From Tenebrio molitor (lineage: Eukaryota > Arthropoda > Insecta > Coleoptera > Tenebrionidae): a stretch of DNA of 64,000 nucleotides. A program made the position numbers and the translations under genes. The stretch lies in assembly GCF_963966145.1 (NCBI RefSeq), contig NC_091046.1:6138001-6202000 (forward strand), in the 5' to 3' direction. The notes beneath the pieces were generated by a model. It made no database searches. It saw nothing but the letters and a program-made list of their open reading frames with translations, and was not told the DNA's origin. Position 1 is the first letter of the stretch. Each line of letters begins with the position of its first letter. This document shows, piece by piece, positions 38,029 through 50,284 of this stretch.

Positions 38029-38669
38029 CTGTCGCGAGCAATAAATTTTGGTCGTCAATGTCATTTCAAAATTTGGTTGGATTGTCACAAATTTAAAAAA
38101 AATCCCTGCTTGATTATGCCCACGTCAACAAAGTGTCAAAAAATTCAGAACAAAATGACAATTAATGTCATACAACATGATGATAGATATAGTATAATTC
38201 AGAATAAGTGGCATCGCGGTAGGCGTTGATTCTCTAAAGTGAGCTTTATGTTATGTCAAAAAATTTAGTAAACATGTGAAACCGTCATTACTTTATTCTG
38301 AGGTTATGCGTTACATAATTTTGACATGGTTTTCACCCACAGCAGAGATAACCCCCAGACAAATAATACACTTTTCATAAATGAAACAAGGAAATTCCAA
38401 ATACTTATAACGAGAAAATAAACACAAAACGATTCCAATGATAATATCAAGGCCAAATTAAAAGCGAAGGTTACCAACAGCATCGAAACTGGGGTATTAT
38501 TAGGAAGGGTCTTGCTGCCAACGTAAATTTGAATTTCCAACGCCTACCGCGATGCCACTTATTCTGAATTATAATATAGATTATGATATTTACGAGTGTT
38601 TTACAATGGAGCATTTTCGATTGCGTCAAATAATGACCTTGACGACCAAAATTTATTGCTCGCGACTAA
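38027..38669. mobile_element. Inverted-repeat element family D, copy 2
   Basis: Left end TA-CTGTCGCGAGCAATAAATT (38027 on); right end is the complement of TTAGTCGCGAGCAATAAATT, near 38640-38669. It matches copy 1 at 29101-29537 in inverse orientation, apart from an internal insertion at 38193-38573. The flank of copy 1 across that point (GATGATAGGTTATGATATTT) is the uninterrupted site. Confidence 0.75.
38193..38573. mobile_element. Inverted-repeat element family E, nested in family D copy 2
   Basis: A perfect terminal inverted repeat of about 36 bp starts TATAATTCAGAATAAGTGGC (38193) and continues ATCGCGGTAGGCGTTG; its complement ends at 38573. The terminal TATA suggests a TA-type target site. 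The hydrophobic reverse-strand frame inside (38304-38540) has no transposase motif, so the element is non-autonomous. Confidence 0.8.
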
Positions 38670-38743
38670 TCGAACCAATATTTTTTTAAATCTAGATTTA
38701 TACCCAAAAATTTGGAGTTGTTGAAACAAACTGGTTTGAGATA

Positions 38744-39012
38744 TGTACAAAATAATGTAATTTTGAATGTTATTGTTAGAAAGAGGTACTGTAGCAGGTA
38801 GTCCTGCCTACTTTCTTTGTGAGAGGGGTGAAATCACCCACCCTTATTTAAGTCGAGATATAGCGGTAAAAACAAGAGTCTACCACTATCCTTGGTACTT
38901 AACACTTGTACATCAACATTTTGTCATACAATAAAGTTTTTAAGTAGTTATACAAAGACGACTATATCATTTGAACGGCTAATATCACCACCCAACAGTG
39001 ATTAATCGTTCA
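38744..39012 (+). repeat. BEL/Pao 5' LTR
   Basis: Starts TGTACAAAATAATG and ends AATCGTTCA. A TATA-like TTATTTAAG lies at about 38844 and the polyadenylation signal AATAAA near 38930, the expected U3-R signals. Identical by eye to the 3' LTR. Confidence 0.95.
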
Positions 39013-39018
39013 TAATTT

Positions 39019-39035
39019 TGGTCCTTCGAGCCGGA
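39019..39035 (+). promoter_or_regulatory. Primer binding site, tRNA-Tyr type
   Basis: TGGTCCTTCGAGCCGGA, six bases after the 5' LTR, is the exact complement of 17 nt from the 3' end of eukaryotic tRNA-Tyr(GUA) including CCA, as recalled for that conserved tRNA. This is where minus-strand DNA synthesis would start. Confidence 0.8.
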
Positions 39036-39344
39036 TGATTAAATCCATATCACACGACGGTCGTCTAGTGTAATAACAAGTGTAATACAACAACAATTCA
39101 AGAAACAGTTTCGACACCCAGAGGGCAGCAACGATTTCGTCACCTTCAGCAAGGGCAAAAGGGCAGCACGAATAGTCACCGAATTGGGTAGCAGCGAAGC
39201 GATCATCACTCAAGACATCAACAAAGGTTAGTGGCTCTCAATCCTTTCAATTTCCCTTCCAAACTGCATTACTACGTACGACTTCTTCTATTGTTCCTAA
39301 TTTCGCAAATTTTCATCTCGACCACGTAAATCAAATCAATCATT

Positions 39345-42300
39345 ATGCCCGAGACATCCTTATTAGATGAATCAATTGCCAAATTAGAGGCTCTAAAAAG
39401 GAAAAGAACCTCATTAAAAGCTAGAATTACGCGTATTCAGAACTTTGTGTCTAATTTTCAATCAAATGATAATGATGTGTCTCCACTAGAAACTAGAAAA
39501 ACATTCATCGAACAAATATTCAAAGAATATGACGAGGTACAGACTGAAATTGAATCACTCGATCTTTCATCAGAGGCGATTGAGACACAGACTCAGGACC
39601 GCGACGAAATTGATTTAAAGTATCTCGATGTATTATCATCAATTCAAACAAAAATTAGACAAACGACGCCTCCACCGCACACTGCGGCCACAGCGAATCC
39701 TAACGGTAGTTGTTCCAGCGCTAATTCACATTGCTCTAATCGTGATCAATCAATCAAATTGAATCTGCCAACTTTAAATTTAAAATCTTTCACTGGTTGC
39801 TATAAGGAATGGTTGTCATTTCAAAATTCATTTAAATCCATTATTGAAGACGAAAACAACATGCTAAACAACTGTCAACGTTTCCAATATTTGCGATCAT
39901 GTTTATCTGGTGAAGCTTTGCGAGCAGTCGAGTCATTAACGGTGTCATCAGAAAATTATAATGTAGCGTGGGATATCTTAAAGAAACGGTTCTGCAACAA
40001 ACGGCTGATCGTTCACGATCACATAATAGCCATCGCAAAGGCACCCCAAGTAATTAAAGCCTCGCATTCGTCACTTAGGTGTTTTTTAGATACGTTGAAT
40101 TCAAATGTTGCCGCGTTAAGACAGCTAGAAGTACCGATTGATACTTGGCACGCTCTTCTAGTCGTAATAATTGTGGACAAATTAGACGACAATCTTGCAA
40201 GAGAATGGCAGGCTACATTAACCGACGAGGTTCCAACTTACGGTCAAACGATCGAATTTTTAGAAAAGAAATGTCAGTTGTTGGAATCCTTAAATCTATT
40301 GCACCCCAAATCGAACGTCAAACCGAATCACAATAATGCAAAAAACAATATGTCACAAAAACGAAGCACTACATCTTATGTTGCCACAAACAAACTACAT
40401 TGTACATTTTGTAAAAATGACGATCATACAATCTTTCAGTGCAATGAATTTACAAAATTAAATGTAGAGGAAAGAAACGCTCAAGCTCGAAACCTGAAGT
40501 TATGTCTTAATTGTCTAAGAACCAATCATTTTGTTAACAACTGTCAGTCCAAATTCAAATGCCGTAAATGCAATCAAAGCCACAATACGCTGCTTCACAA
40601 AGAAAGACAAATCACGCAAACCAATGAAACACCAGCACAGGTAGAAAGTTTAAACGCTCATTCTATGAGGTCCCAATCATCAATTATTTTGTTATCAACC
40701 GCGATCGTTCTCATAGAAGATCGTAATAATAAGTCACATAAATGTAGAGCTCTCCTGGATGCAGGGTCCATGAACAGTTATATTACGTCATCATTTTCCA
40801 AAAAATTACGTCTACAGCAGAAAGCCGTAAATATAACCGTTGGCGGAATTGGTCAAATTTCGACGAACATCAAACAGGCCGTCCAGGTAAACATCAAGTC
40901 TCAGTACAATAAGTTTTCGGCGAACTTAAGTTGTTTTGTTCTGGAAAAAATAACCGAAAATCTTCCCCTGGTGACCATAAACATGTCTGCAATAAATATT
41001 CCAAAGGAATTACAGCTAGCCGATCCGAAATTCTTAGAAACTGCACCAGTAGACTTACTTATCGGGGCTGATTTGTTTTGGAACCTTTTATGTCAAGACC
41101 GCAAGGAAATAACACTGAAGAACCATAACAAACTAATGCTGCAAAATACCCATTTAGGTTTCATTGCGGGTGGGTCACTAAATATGAACAATAACAATAG
41201 CTCAAGCACCTGCTCGCTTTCTCTAACGTCGGTAAGCGACATTTTAGAGAACCAGATGCAAAAATTCTTCGAACTAGAACAATGCAGCAACCCTTCCGAA
41301 CAAAAATGCTTTTCAAATGAAGAGATTATGTGCGAGCAACATTTTATTCAAAATACGTGCAGACAAACAAACGGAAAGTTTCTTGTTAAACTGCCATTAA
41401 AAAATGATCCTCCAATTCTCAAGTCAAACCGCGATAGTGCTGTAAAGTTTTTTAACAATCTGGAACGAAACCTAAACAAAAGGCCTACACTAAAATCAGA
41501 TTATGTGCAATTCATGCGGGATTACATCTCTTTGGGTCACATGGAGGAAGTTCCGGGTTGCGAATTAAATAAACCGAACTGTACATATTTGCCCCATCAC
41601 GCGGTACTCAAGGATTCTACATCGACCAAGTTAAGAGTTGTTTTTAACGCGTCATTTCGCTCAGCTGATGCATTAAGTCTAAATGACAATCTTATGGCAC
41701 GACCTACAATCCAGCCAGAGCTTTTTGCAATTTTGTTGAGATTCAGAACTTTTAAATACGTCGTAAACGGGGACATAGCTAAAATGTACCGTATGATAGA
41801 AATACATCCCGATCACAGTGACTATCAACGAATTGTTTGGCGCGAGAACACCGAAGATCCGCTAAAAACGTATAGATTAACCACTCTAACCTACGGTACA
41901 AAACCGGCCAGTTTTCTAGCAACAAGATGTCTTAAAGAACTAGCTCTTCAAAACGTAAATCAGTACCCGGAAGCCGCTAAAGCAATTCAACAGGATTTTT
42001 ACGTAGACGATCTTCTGACGGGAGGAGACTCACTTGAAAACCTAATCACTTTACGAGATCAAATAATTCAAATTTTAGCTCATGGTGGTTTCTTATTACG
42101 TAAATGGGCCGCCAATCATCCTGCATTAATTCCAGATAGTCACGAGCCTAATCTCAACGTCAGTTTCGATAAGGATGCTTACACTAAAACGTTAGGGCTT
42201 TTTTGGAATCCTAATCACGATTCGTTACGCTATCAGGTAAAACAGTGCGACATTCCGAAAAGACTAACAAAACGCGAAATCCTGTCTAAAACTGCCCAGG

Positions 42301-44573
42301 TATTCGATCCATTGGGTCTTGTGGCGCCAGTAGTAGTAAAAGCAAAAATAATCCTTCAACAGTGCTGGAGTTTGAAAATTGGATGGGACGATCTATTACC
42401 TGAAACTATTTATTGTGCATGGGTTAAGATCTTGCAAGAACTCGCTCACTTAAACGAAATCGAAATTCCCAGAAACATAATAAAATCAAGCCCCGTACAG
42501 GTGCAACTACATGGTTTTGGTGACGCATCGCAAATCGCATATGGCGCTGCTGTCTATCTAAGAACAACTGATCATAGTGGCAATCATCAAGTTCACTTAA
42601 TTTGCGCTAAATCTCGTGTGGCTCCTCTTCGCGCTGTTACGTTACCACGCTTGGAGCTGTGTGCCGCCTTAACGTTGTCGCGATTATTTAATACAGTTTT
42701 ACGAACGATAAATGTCAAAATTGATCAGCAATTTCTCTGGACAGATTCCACAGTCGTTCTGGCATGGATAAACGCTACATCTTCAAACTTACAAACATTT
42801 GTAGGAAATCGAGTTTCCGAAATTCAAACGCTAACGGATGCGAAAGATTGGTATCATGTCAAAAGCGAAAGTAACCCTGCGGATGTACTAAGCCGAGGTG
42901 CTTTACCTGGTCAACTCAAAACTAATAAACTGTGGTCGAACGGTCCTGATTGGCTGTCAGAAAACAACGACACTTGGCCCGTATCTAACGTAAATCTTTC
43001 GGATATTGAAATTCCAGAACGGCGAACTGTCACTCTGACCAATATTCATTCTCGCGAAAGACAACTACCGCTTCTTACAAAATTTTCAAATTACAAAAAA
43101 ACTGAACGCGTAATGTCATGGGTATTACGGCTCATCAACAATTGTAGGAAGCCAAACCAAAGGCAAATCTCTAGTTCTTTAACATGTGAAGAATTAAAAG
43201 ATTCCATGAAGGCCATCATGCGTTTAATTCAAGAAGTTGCATTCAACGATGAATTAGCTTGCCTTAAACAAAACAAACCGATTAACAAGAAATCACGTTT
43301 ACTGTGCTTAAATATTTTTCTCGACAAGAATGATAATTTAATTCGCGCGGGAGGTAGGTTGCAAAACTCATCCTTAACTTACGATGTCAAACATCCCATC
43401 GTGCTACCAAACGATCACCATTTGATTAAGGCATTAGTCAAACACGTGCACATTGAGCAACTGCACGCTGGTGTTCAGGGAACTTCAGCCGCGTTACGTC
43501 AAAATTTTTGGATAATTTCTCCACGCAGTGTGGTACGCAAGATTTTGCACCAGTGTTTGCAATGTTTTAAAGTCAAACCAAGCGTTATGTATCCTATTAT
43601 GGGTAATTTGCCCAAATCCCGTGTCGAACCAACCAGACCATTTTCAATCAGTGGCGTAGATTATGCCGGGCCTATTTACATCAAGGAATGTCGTGGTCGC
43701 AGTAAGCGTACTGTGAAGGCATATATTTGCGTCTTTGTCTGTTTTTCAACTAAAGCCGTGCATTTAGAACTAGTTGGTGACTTAACGACTCAAACCTTTT
43801 TGAATGCGCTAAAACGCTTCATATCAAGACGTGGTCATGTGTACCATCTTTATTCGGACAATGCTACAAATTTCGTTGGCGCCAATAGAGAATTACTGGA
43901 ACTAAGAACATTTCTAAAGTCAGCTTCATTTAGTCAAATTACAGAAAATCTGGCTAATAAGGGTATCTCGTGGCATTTCCTTCCCCCCAGATCCCCGCAC
44001 ATGGGCGGTATTTGAGAAATAAACGTAAAATCCATTAAAGGTCATTTAAAGAGAACAATTGGAGAAGTCGTGCTTTCCTACGAAGAATTGTATACCCTGT
44101 TAACAAGAATTGAAGCAGTCCTAAACTCCAGACCTTTGTGTCCCTTGAGTAACGATCCTAATGACCTTAATCCCATAACCCCTGGTCACTTCCTCATCGG
44201 AGAGCCATTAACTTCTATAAGCGAAAGAGATCTTACGACGACGAGGATCAACCGATTGACGCAATGGCAAAGAGTGGAACAGATGAGGCAGCACTTTTGG
44301 CACCGCTGGCAAAGGGAGTACCTTGTTCAAAACATCAATCGTTCCAAGCAGCTCCGTGGTTCCGGTTCCAGACCGTCTACCCCCGCCTTGGAAGTTGGTT
44401 CCATGGTGATTCTAGTTGAGGACAACACGCCGCCACTACAATGGAAATTGGGACGCATCGTAGAACTTCATCCCGGAAGTGACGGTGTTGTGCGCGTAGT
44501 GTCCGTAAAGACTGTCAATGGCATCTTCAAAAGAGCCACGCGAAAGGTGTGCGTTCTGCCAGCGAATAAATAG
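39345..44573 (+). CDS. gag-pol: BEL/Pao gag-pol polyprotein with one in-frame stop
   Basis: Encodes capsid-like and replication enzymes of the retrotransposon. In order: a DUF1759-type gag region (about residues 140-300); zinc knuckles C353-C356-H361-C366, C387-C390-H395-C400 and a CCHH variant at 406-418; aspartic protease with LLDAGS (D472); RT with FYVDDLL (D888, D889); RNase H with D1060, E1104, D1134; integrase zinc site H1367-H1374-C1404-C1407; integrase catalytic D1439 (GVDYAGP), D1505 (YSDNATNF) and E1558; then a DUF5641-type C-terminus. The ATG at 39345 is the first after the primer site and fits the usual gag start. A TGA at 44013-44015 interrupts the frame directly before E1558. 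The same frame stays open on both sides, 1742 codons in all, with no other lesion. As it stands, translation yields gag through a truncated integrase. Confidence 0.95.
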
Positions 44574-44749
44574 ACTATGTTTGTATCGTGTAAATATTTG
44601 TTATAATTATGCATTAACCCTTTTTTTACAATTAACTTCAATGTTTGTATTTTTTAATGTTTTTTGTCATGTTTATTATGTAACAATCCTTTTTCTAATA
44701 ACCATGTTCGATCTTTGCTAATTCCAATATTTTTGAAGTCCGTGCCTTC

Positions 44750-44760
44750 AAGGGGGGCGG
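44750..44760 (+). promoter_or_regulatory. Polypurine tract
   Basis: AAGGGGGGCGG, four bases before the 3' LTR, is where plus-strand DNA synthesis would be primed. Confidence 0.8.
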
Positions 44761-44764
44761 TATA

Positions 44765-45033
44765 TGTACAAAATAATGTAATTTTGAATGTTATTGTTAG
44801 AAAGAGGTACTGTAGCAGGTAGTCCTGCCTACTTTCTTTGTGAGAGGGGTGAAATCACCCACCCTTATTTAAGTCGAGATATAGCGGTAAAAACAAGAGT
44901 CTACCACTATCCTTGGTACTTAACACTTGTACATCAACATTTTGTCATACAATAAAGTTTTTAAGTAGTTATACAAAGACGACTATATCATTTGAACGGC
45001 TAATATCACCACCCAACAGTGATTAATCGTTCA
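44765..45033 (+). repeat. BEL/Pao 3' LTR
   Basis: Same length and, by eye, same sequence as the 5' LTR. Followed by AGATA, the target duplication. It carries the AATAAA that would end the element transcript. Confidence 0.95.
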
Positions 45034-45339
45034 AGATACCTATTGTCTGTACAAAATAAAATAAAGGTTTAAAAAGGTAGGAGAAGTAGAAGAAAAGTAA
45101 CATAAAAATGAGTTTATTTTTTAAATAATTTTTACGCATTTAGAATTTTACAATCTCAGTTTTCAAAGAAGGGGTAAGTCATCATGATCAACCATTTCAG
45201 TTTACTCCAGTTTTGTAGCTCTTCTGTTTTTTTTTTCTTCTTAGAGAATGATGATTAGAAGAAATAATTTTATTTTGCCCTACGGGCTTTCGGATTCCTT
45301 ACAATATAAACATAACTAAACCTAAAATATCAACTCCAA

Positions 45340-46141
45340 AATTTTCCGAAATTCCGCTCCGCCGCTCTTCATTTTTTCTTTCCTCGTTTTGCCCCTTGAT
45401 ATTCCCATTTGTATTGTTTAGGTAACAACTTTTGTATTTTTCCATTCATGCTTTTACCAGCCCCACTATCTCAAATTGTCTCAGGTAGCCTAAAAATTCC
45501 TTTTCTTTTTTCCTTCTTAAACCCGCTACGTTCCAATATAATACCCTAACTTTTGCCGTCTTCCTTTTCTTTTTTGCTTGTACCCTCCCCTTCGTATCTT
45601 CTCTCTTGTGTTCCCCTTTCCGGATCCCACTTTCTTTATCCATCTGCCTTTTTCTTTGTCCTTTTTTCATTTCCGTTGTCTCCGTTTTCTCCATTCCATT
45701 TTCCTCTCCCTACTGAAAAACCTCAAGATTCCCCCTTTCTTCATTCCACATTCCGTCTCCACTGTACCCCCCCCCTTCCCCATTCTTATTTTCCTATATC
45801 CCACTTTTCTCTTTCTCTTTCCTTTTTTCTTCTTTCGCGATGGTTTTTAGTTTCTTCTGTATCTTTCGTTCTTGTTTTGTAAGGTCATTGTCAATGAATA
45901 TCTTCTCTGTTTCCTTCCTTTCTCTCAGTTTTCCTTTTTGTTTCATCACTTTTTCTTGCCCACTCCACTCTTCCATTTCCACTAATACTTGATCCTTTAT
46001 GTTGTACCAATCTTTGACTTTAACTTCCCCTTTTTTTTTATTACATTTTTTATATCCCATTTGATCTGCTGCTTGCTCTTTCCTTCACCTCTCCATCCTG
46101 TTATCACTATGTTATTTTTTCTTCTCCTTTCTTCATTTACA
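45340..46141 (-). pseudogene. LINE 5' region: ORF start and endonuclease start
   Basis: Read on the reverse strand, this contains ERRRKNNIVITGWRGEGK (about 46080-46135), IFIDNDLTKQERKIQKKL (about 45840-45900), a low-complexity basic stretch, and VRVLYWNVAGLRRK then FEIVGL (about 45450-45545). YWNVAGL is the start of an AP-type endonuclease in R1/jockey-like LINEs. Matching motifs after a stop (QYKWEYQGAKR) reach about 45345. Frameshifts and stops break the frame, and the RT region is absent. Probably the same broad family as the relics at 14627 and 27747, but the parts do not overlap, so identity is inferred from composition. Plus-strand frames here are antisense shadows. Confidence 0.65.
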
Positions 46142-48624
46142 TTTTTACATATTTAATTATGTCTATTGCATTAAAAATATCTCTAATGTATTTCCTTCAT
46201 AGCATATTCATTTCGATTATTTGTCTTTTTCTCTGTCATTAATGAATCTGTCTTGGCTTCTGTTGCCTAGAATGCTACAGGTTTCACTGTGCCATTATAG
46301 ACTCTTGCTATCGCTTCCTAGGTAAGTCCTGATTTGAAATATTGTTTACTCAGGAAGACGGACTTATTTTTTTCCCTTTCTTCTTTCGTCAGTCTTGATT
46401 GTAAATCTTATGAACCAGAAATTTGAAAAGTTGCAATATCTTAATTTCGTGTTCCTCTGAAGGGATTGAAAAGATTGCCATCCAAAAAGAAGCTAGATTT
46501 TTAAAAATCTAACTAAATTTTCTAATATTCTTGAAACTAGGAGTAATTAGGAACAGGGATGAATCTAAGAGTCATCTATCCATAGAAATCTTTCAAGGAC
46601 ATTTCTTTTCTTTTGTCCTATTGTTGCTTATGTGGCTGACCAACCATAGCTCACTATCATGTTTGAACTTAACATTTTAGGCATTTTTTTAAGTCTAATT
46701 AGCACTATGAAGTATGCCATGAAAAACCTGATGTTGTATTCTAGTGACACAACATATAAAACAACAGGAGTTTTTATTGCAATTGTCTTTTAGATCATTC
46801 TCATTCCATTAATGTCACAACTCTTCCAAAAATTTTAAACCAACTGAATAGGGCTCAATTCTTGTACTTCGTTTATGACAGTCAAGATTTTCTTTTAACT
46901 GAAGTTCCGAGCGTCCAGGACGCGAGTTATTTACAACAGATAGAGTTGTTTTGTTGCCTTGTCAAATTTTTTTTGGCCAACAACCTCATTCCATTCAACT
47001 TTTTTCCCGCTGACGAAACCAAGATCATTTCTCAGCTGTCACGATGCAACTTTGTATCCGAACTCATTCCTCTGCACTTTCACCAATTCTTCACTTCTGG
47101 TGTCTCAAAAGTAAACGAATCAATCAAAATGACAATGCATTCTGTCGACTCCGCTCATTTTCAATAAATGAATCACCGATTTAATCGCAAAACGCAGACA
47201 GTCCCTCGTGACCGAAGAGGCCTCGTGTTTATTGTTGTTTGTGCAAGTTGACTCACCACACACACTGCACTTTGATATTGTTCCAAGCAGTTTTTAAACG
47301 CCGCACTAAATTAAACTCTGTAAAGGGGATTAATTAATTAGAGCCAATAAATGCCACAAGGCGACAAATAAACTGTGAGGTTAATAACGTGTCAAGTTCA
47401 CTCTACGCCCTTTTTAAAATGACCGTATTATTTTTGTTTTGCGTGAAGCGTGTTCCGGTTTTTTCGCCCGGATTCCGGGGCGCTTTAATTAAATCCAAAT
47501 TGGATTACACCACTCCTTGCAAGCGCTAATGCAAGTGCAGGTGGAGGTATTGGCGGTGGCTCTGTTTCGACAGTTGGCGAGATTTCGCGATAATGACATC
47601 TGGTAATTACCCTGTGCATTTGGCTGTTAAATGATTTTTCCAGGGTGTGTTTCCAGATTGATGGATTGCGTTCGTGATTTATGCGCATGAGGTAATGTCC
47701 CCGGTCGTACCTGTAGAAATTTTCATTATATAATTAATGGTAATTGCTTTCAACTCAGCGTCTAAAATGCGCTGTGATCCTATTAGATATTCAATATTTG
47801 TACACAGAAGCCAGGCTACAAGATCGGAATAATAAACAAGAGCCGAGCCTCTCACAGTTGCCCAATGCAGCCTTGAAAACGGTGCCTTCATTGTTGTTGC
47901 CGAATTTTGTGAGATCGCCGCCGGAGATTGGAAGTTCGTTTCAACACGACGACAATGATATATGGACCGTCTTGACGTGTTTTCGTTAATTAATTTCAGG
48001 AGAATGAGATTCGTTTGTAAATTTGCTGAAAATAATCACGGTTAATGGATTGTGAAAACGTAAACAGGCGACGTCTCGAGCGGCCTGCCAAGATGGGGCT
48101 TCGACTCCGGACAGGACGCTTTCCGATTCCGGCGACTGTGCAAATATTTTCCTCGGCGACGATGTTGGTGCAAGGAAAATAGACGGCGAGGGTGTCCCGG
48201 ACCCGGCGGAATCGAAGCCGATACACCGTATTGGATTATTTCATGACTGTTGATGTTTTTCTTCGGGAAGTGTCGACGGAGGGGAGTTGCCAATTTGAAA
48301 CTTCCCAAAGCGACTTCGCCGAGTTTAGAGACCCGCCAGGATTAAATCGTTAAACGAAATTAATTGGGGGGAAATTTTAAACGTGTTTTTGACAGCGTGT
48401 CATCCTTATTATCTCGATCGGCATCTTTGAAAACTTTTGCAAAGTTTATCAAAAAAGATCTTAATGTTTATGTTTAAAATCGTTAAGGTGTAGATTCTGG
48501 ACCAAATAGAAAAGTAAATTGGTGAATAGGAATGGTCCTCAGGTGATCCATCATGGTCCATGATTCTGCAGAACATTTTTACTATTGGAACATTTTCATT
48601 ATATTTTTCTGATTAATTCCCACG
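46142..48624. other. Non-coding DNA
   Basis: AT-rich to 46.8 kb, then host-like composition. An open stretch at 46862-47167 (about 100 codons, no ATG at its start) has no recognisable domain. Confidence 0.35.
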
Positions 48625-48974
48625 TACAGTCGTTGACCAAAATAAAATAGGACAAAGTAAATTTCGATTGTGTAATTCGATATTTTTGCGAAATCCATCT
48701 CTTAGGAAACAAAAGTGTCAAAAATAAAAAAATAATTCTGATAAGTGTCATCATTCGACAATATTTCAAAAACTTACAACCATTCAATTGAACATAGTGA
48801 CAGTGACGAGATGACAAGTGAAAAAACACAACATAACTTTTTGTAAATCAATTGTCAAGTCAAATCAAGTTGTCATCTGAGACACATACGTCTCAGTTAC
48901 ACTACACAAATCTTTGAATTGTGAAACTGTCTAAGGTAACACTTTGTCCTATTTTATTTTGGTCAACGACTGTA
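48625..48974. mobile_element. Tc1/mariner-type MITE (350 bp)
   Basis: Perfect inverted ends of about 34 bp begin TACAGTCGTTGACCAAAATA on each strand and continue AAATAGGACAAAGT. The terminal TA fits the Tc1/mariner target site, and the CAGTCGTTGACC-type end resembles Tc1-like ends. No transposase frame exists. Confidence 0.85.
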
Positions 48975-49281
48975 CATCAAACGTGCGTGTTCAGCCAATC
49001 AGAGCGCTTGCTTTTATCCAATCAAAATTGTTTATCGCGATTAAAACGTCCTGCTACTCTGTCATCTGTCAAAAGAGATAAAAATTGCATGCCACTCCTG
49101 TCAGGTTCTCAAATTGTTTTTAACAATTCTGTTTTTAATAACTGTATAATCGTGCCAAAAATAACACGACCTAATTTTTTATTATCTGATAAATTTCCCG
49201 ATTTTCACTTAAACATTTTTGCTTTAGAGTCCTTAAATAATTTTACTCGTTGATATTTGGGAATTCTTATTTAAAAGTTAA

Positions 49282-49303
49282 CCCTCGAGCTAAAGCTCTC
49301 GGG
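49282..49303. repeat. CTCG hairpin (copy 3)
   Basis: A 22-bp stem-loop whose arms begin CCCTCGAGCT and end AGCTCTCGGG. CTCG occurs on the same strand in both arms, leaving two C/T mismatches in an otherwise paired stem. This is the same layout as at 9531 and 57589. No longer flanking arms were identified. Confidence 0.5.
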
Positions 49304-50284
49304 CCTAACCAAAATAAAAATGTCCAATTCAACTCGTAAAATTGTCAAAGCAAAAAGTTTTCGTATAAAATTGAAAAATGTATCCGATAAAAAAATTAGG
49401 TCTTGTTATTTTACCTTCGATTTAAAAAAACACCAACATTTCAAGGGGTGTTTTCAACCCTTAAATATGCGTCTCAACAGCAAATTTTCTGTGAAAGCTT
49501 GTACTTTGGTATGGACCATGAAATATACATAAATTGGCCTAGATTCCACAAGGACAGTAAGGTCCTTGTTGATGACAATTTGCTTTGGGTGCCCCATTTT
49601 TATTACAATTTTCAGTACACCATTATTTAGGAAATTCTCATTCCATTATTAGAATCCACGCAATATCTTGACGTTCTTGTCTATTTTATATCTAGAAATA
49701 AATACATACATACGTCAAAGACAGAGCACAGGGATCGATTCTTGTGTTTTCTGCATTATGAATCAAAGACCAAACAATAATAACATAATGCTGCGGCCCA
49801 ACAACTATGAAAGCGCTATCATCATTCAGGCGGTGAAATCAAGCAACGTCTCACGTAGTCAGTGCTTGGGTGGGTGGCCGCCGGCGAAACCGTGTTCCGT
49901 TCCAATACTTCATAGCTTCATAATTTGTTTTTAATATTGTCTAAACAAACTCCGATGTGGACGTCGTGCAAAAAGTGGGCGTATAATAGCAAAGTAAACG
50001 ATAATACAAAAGCAAAGGAATGATCACTACTTGTTTTAAATATCCGTAATGATAAATAAATGTGGCCTCGATGCCGTGCCCCCTTTTATGTAATTTTCAT
50101 CCTTTTTCTGAAAGGAATCAATAAAAACATTAAATTCATTTTTAATGAGAATTTTATTTTTAAGAAATTAAGTAATTAAGATAATTTTGTGCAACATAAA
50201 GGTCGCCAAAGGGAGAGAGTGGTTTGACATTTATTCGGTATTCCAAAAAGGATTGTAGTGGTAGTGTTTGTTGTATGTACTTAT
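49304..50284. other. Non-coding DNA
   Basis: AT-rich, with no gene or element boundary recognised. Confidence 0.4.

Larger units (their letters stand above)
38744..45033 (+). mobile_element. BEL/Pao LTR retrotransposon, near full length (6290 bp)
   Basis: Two direct 269-bp LTRs (38744-39012 and 44765-45033), TG...CA ends, a 5-bp target duplication AGATA on both sides (38739-38743 and 45034-45038), a primer site, one gag-pol frame and a polypurine tract are all present. The polyprotein order gag, protease, RT, RNase H, integrase and the C-terminal DUF5641-type region are BEL/Pao features. No envelope frame follows. By eye the LTRs show no difference, so the insertion is recent. It sits 74 bp right of the family D element. 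Confidence 0.97.

Noticed and set aside
38304..38540. 78-codon hydrophobic reverse-strand frame
   Set aside because: Inside the nested family E element, with no transposase or transporter motif; its hydrophobicity reflects T-rich DNA.
45553..45882. Plus-strand frames of about 90-109 codons
   Set aside because: Antisense shadows of the LINE 5' fragment.
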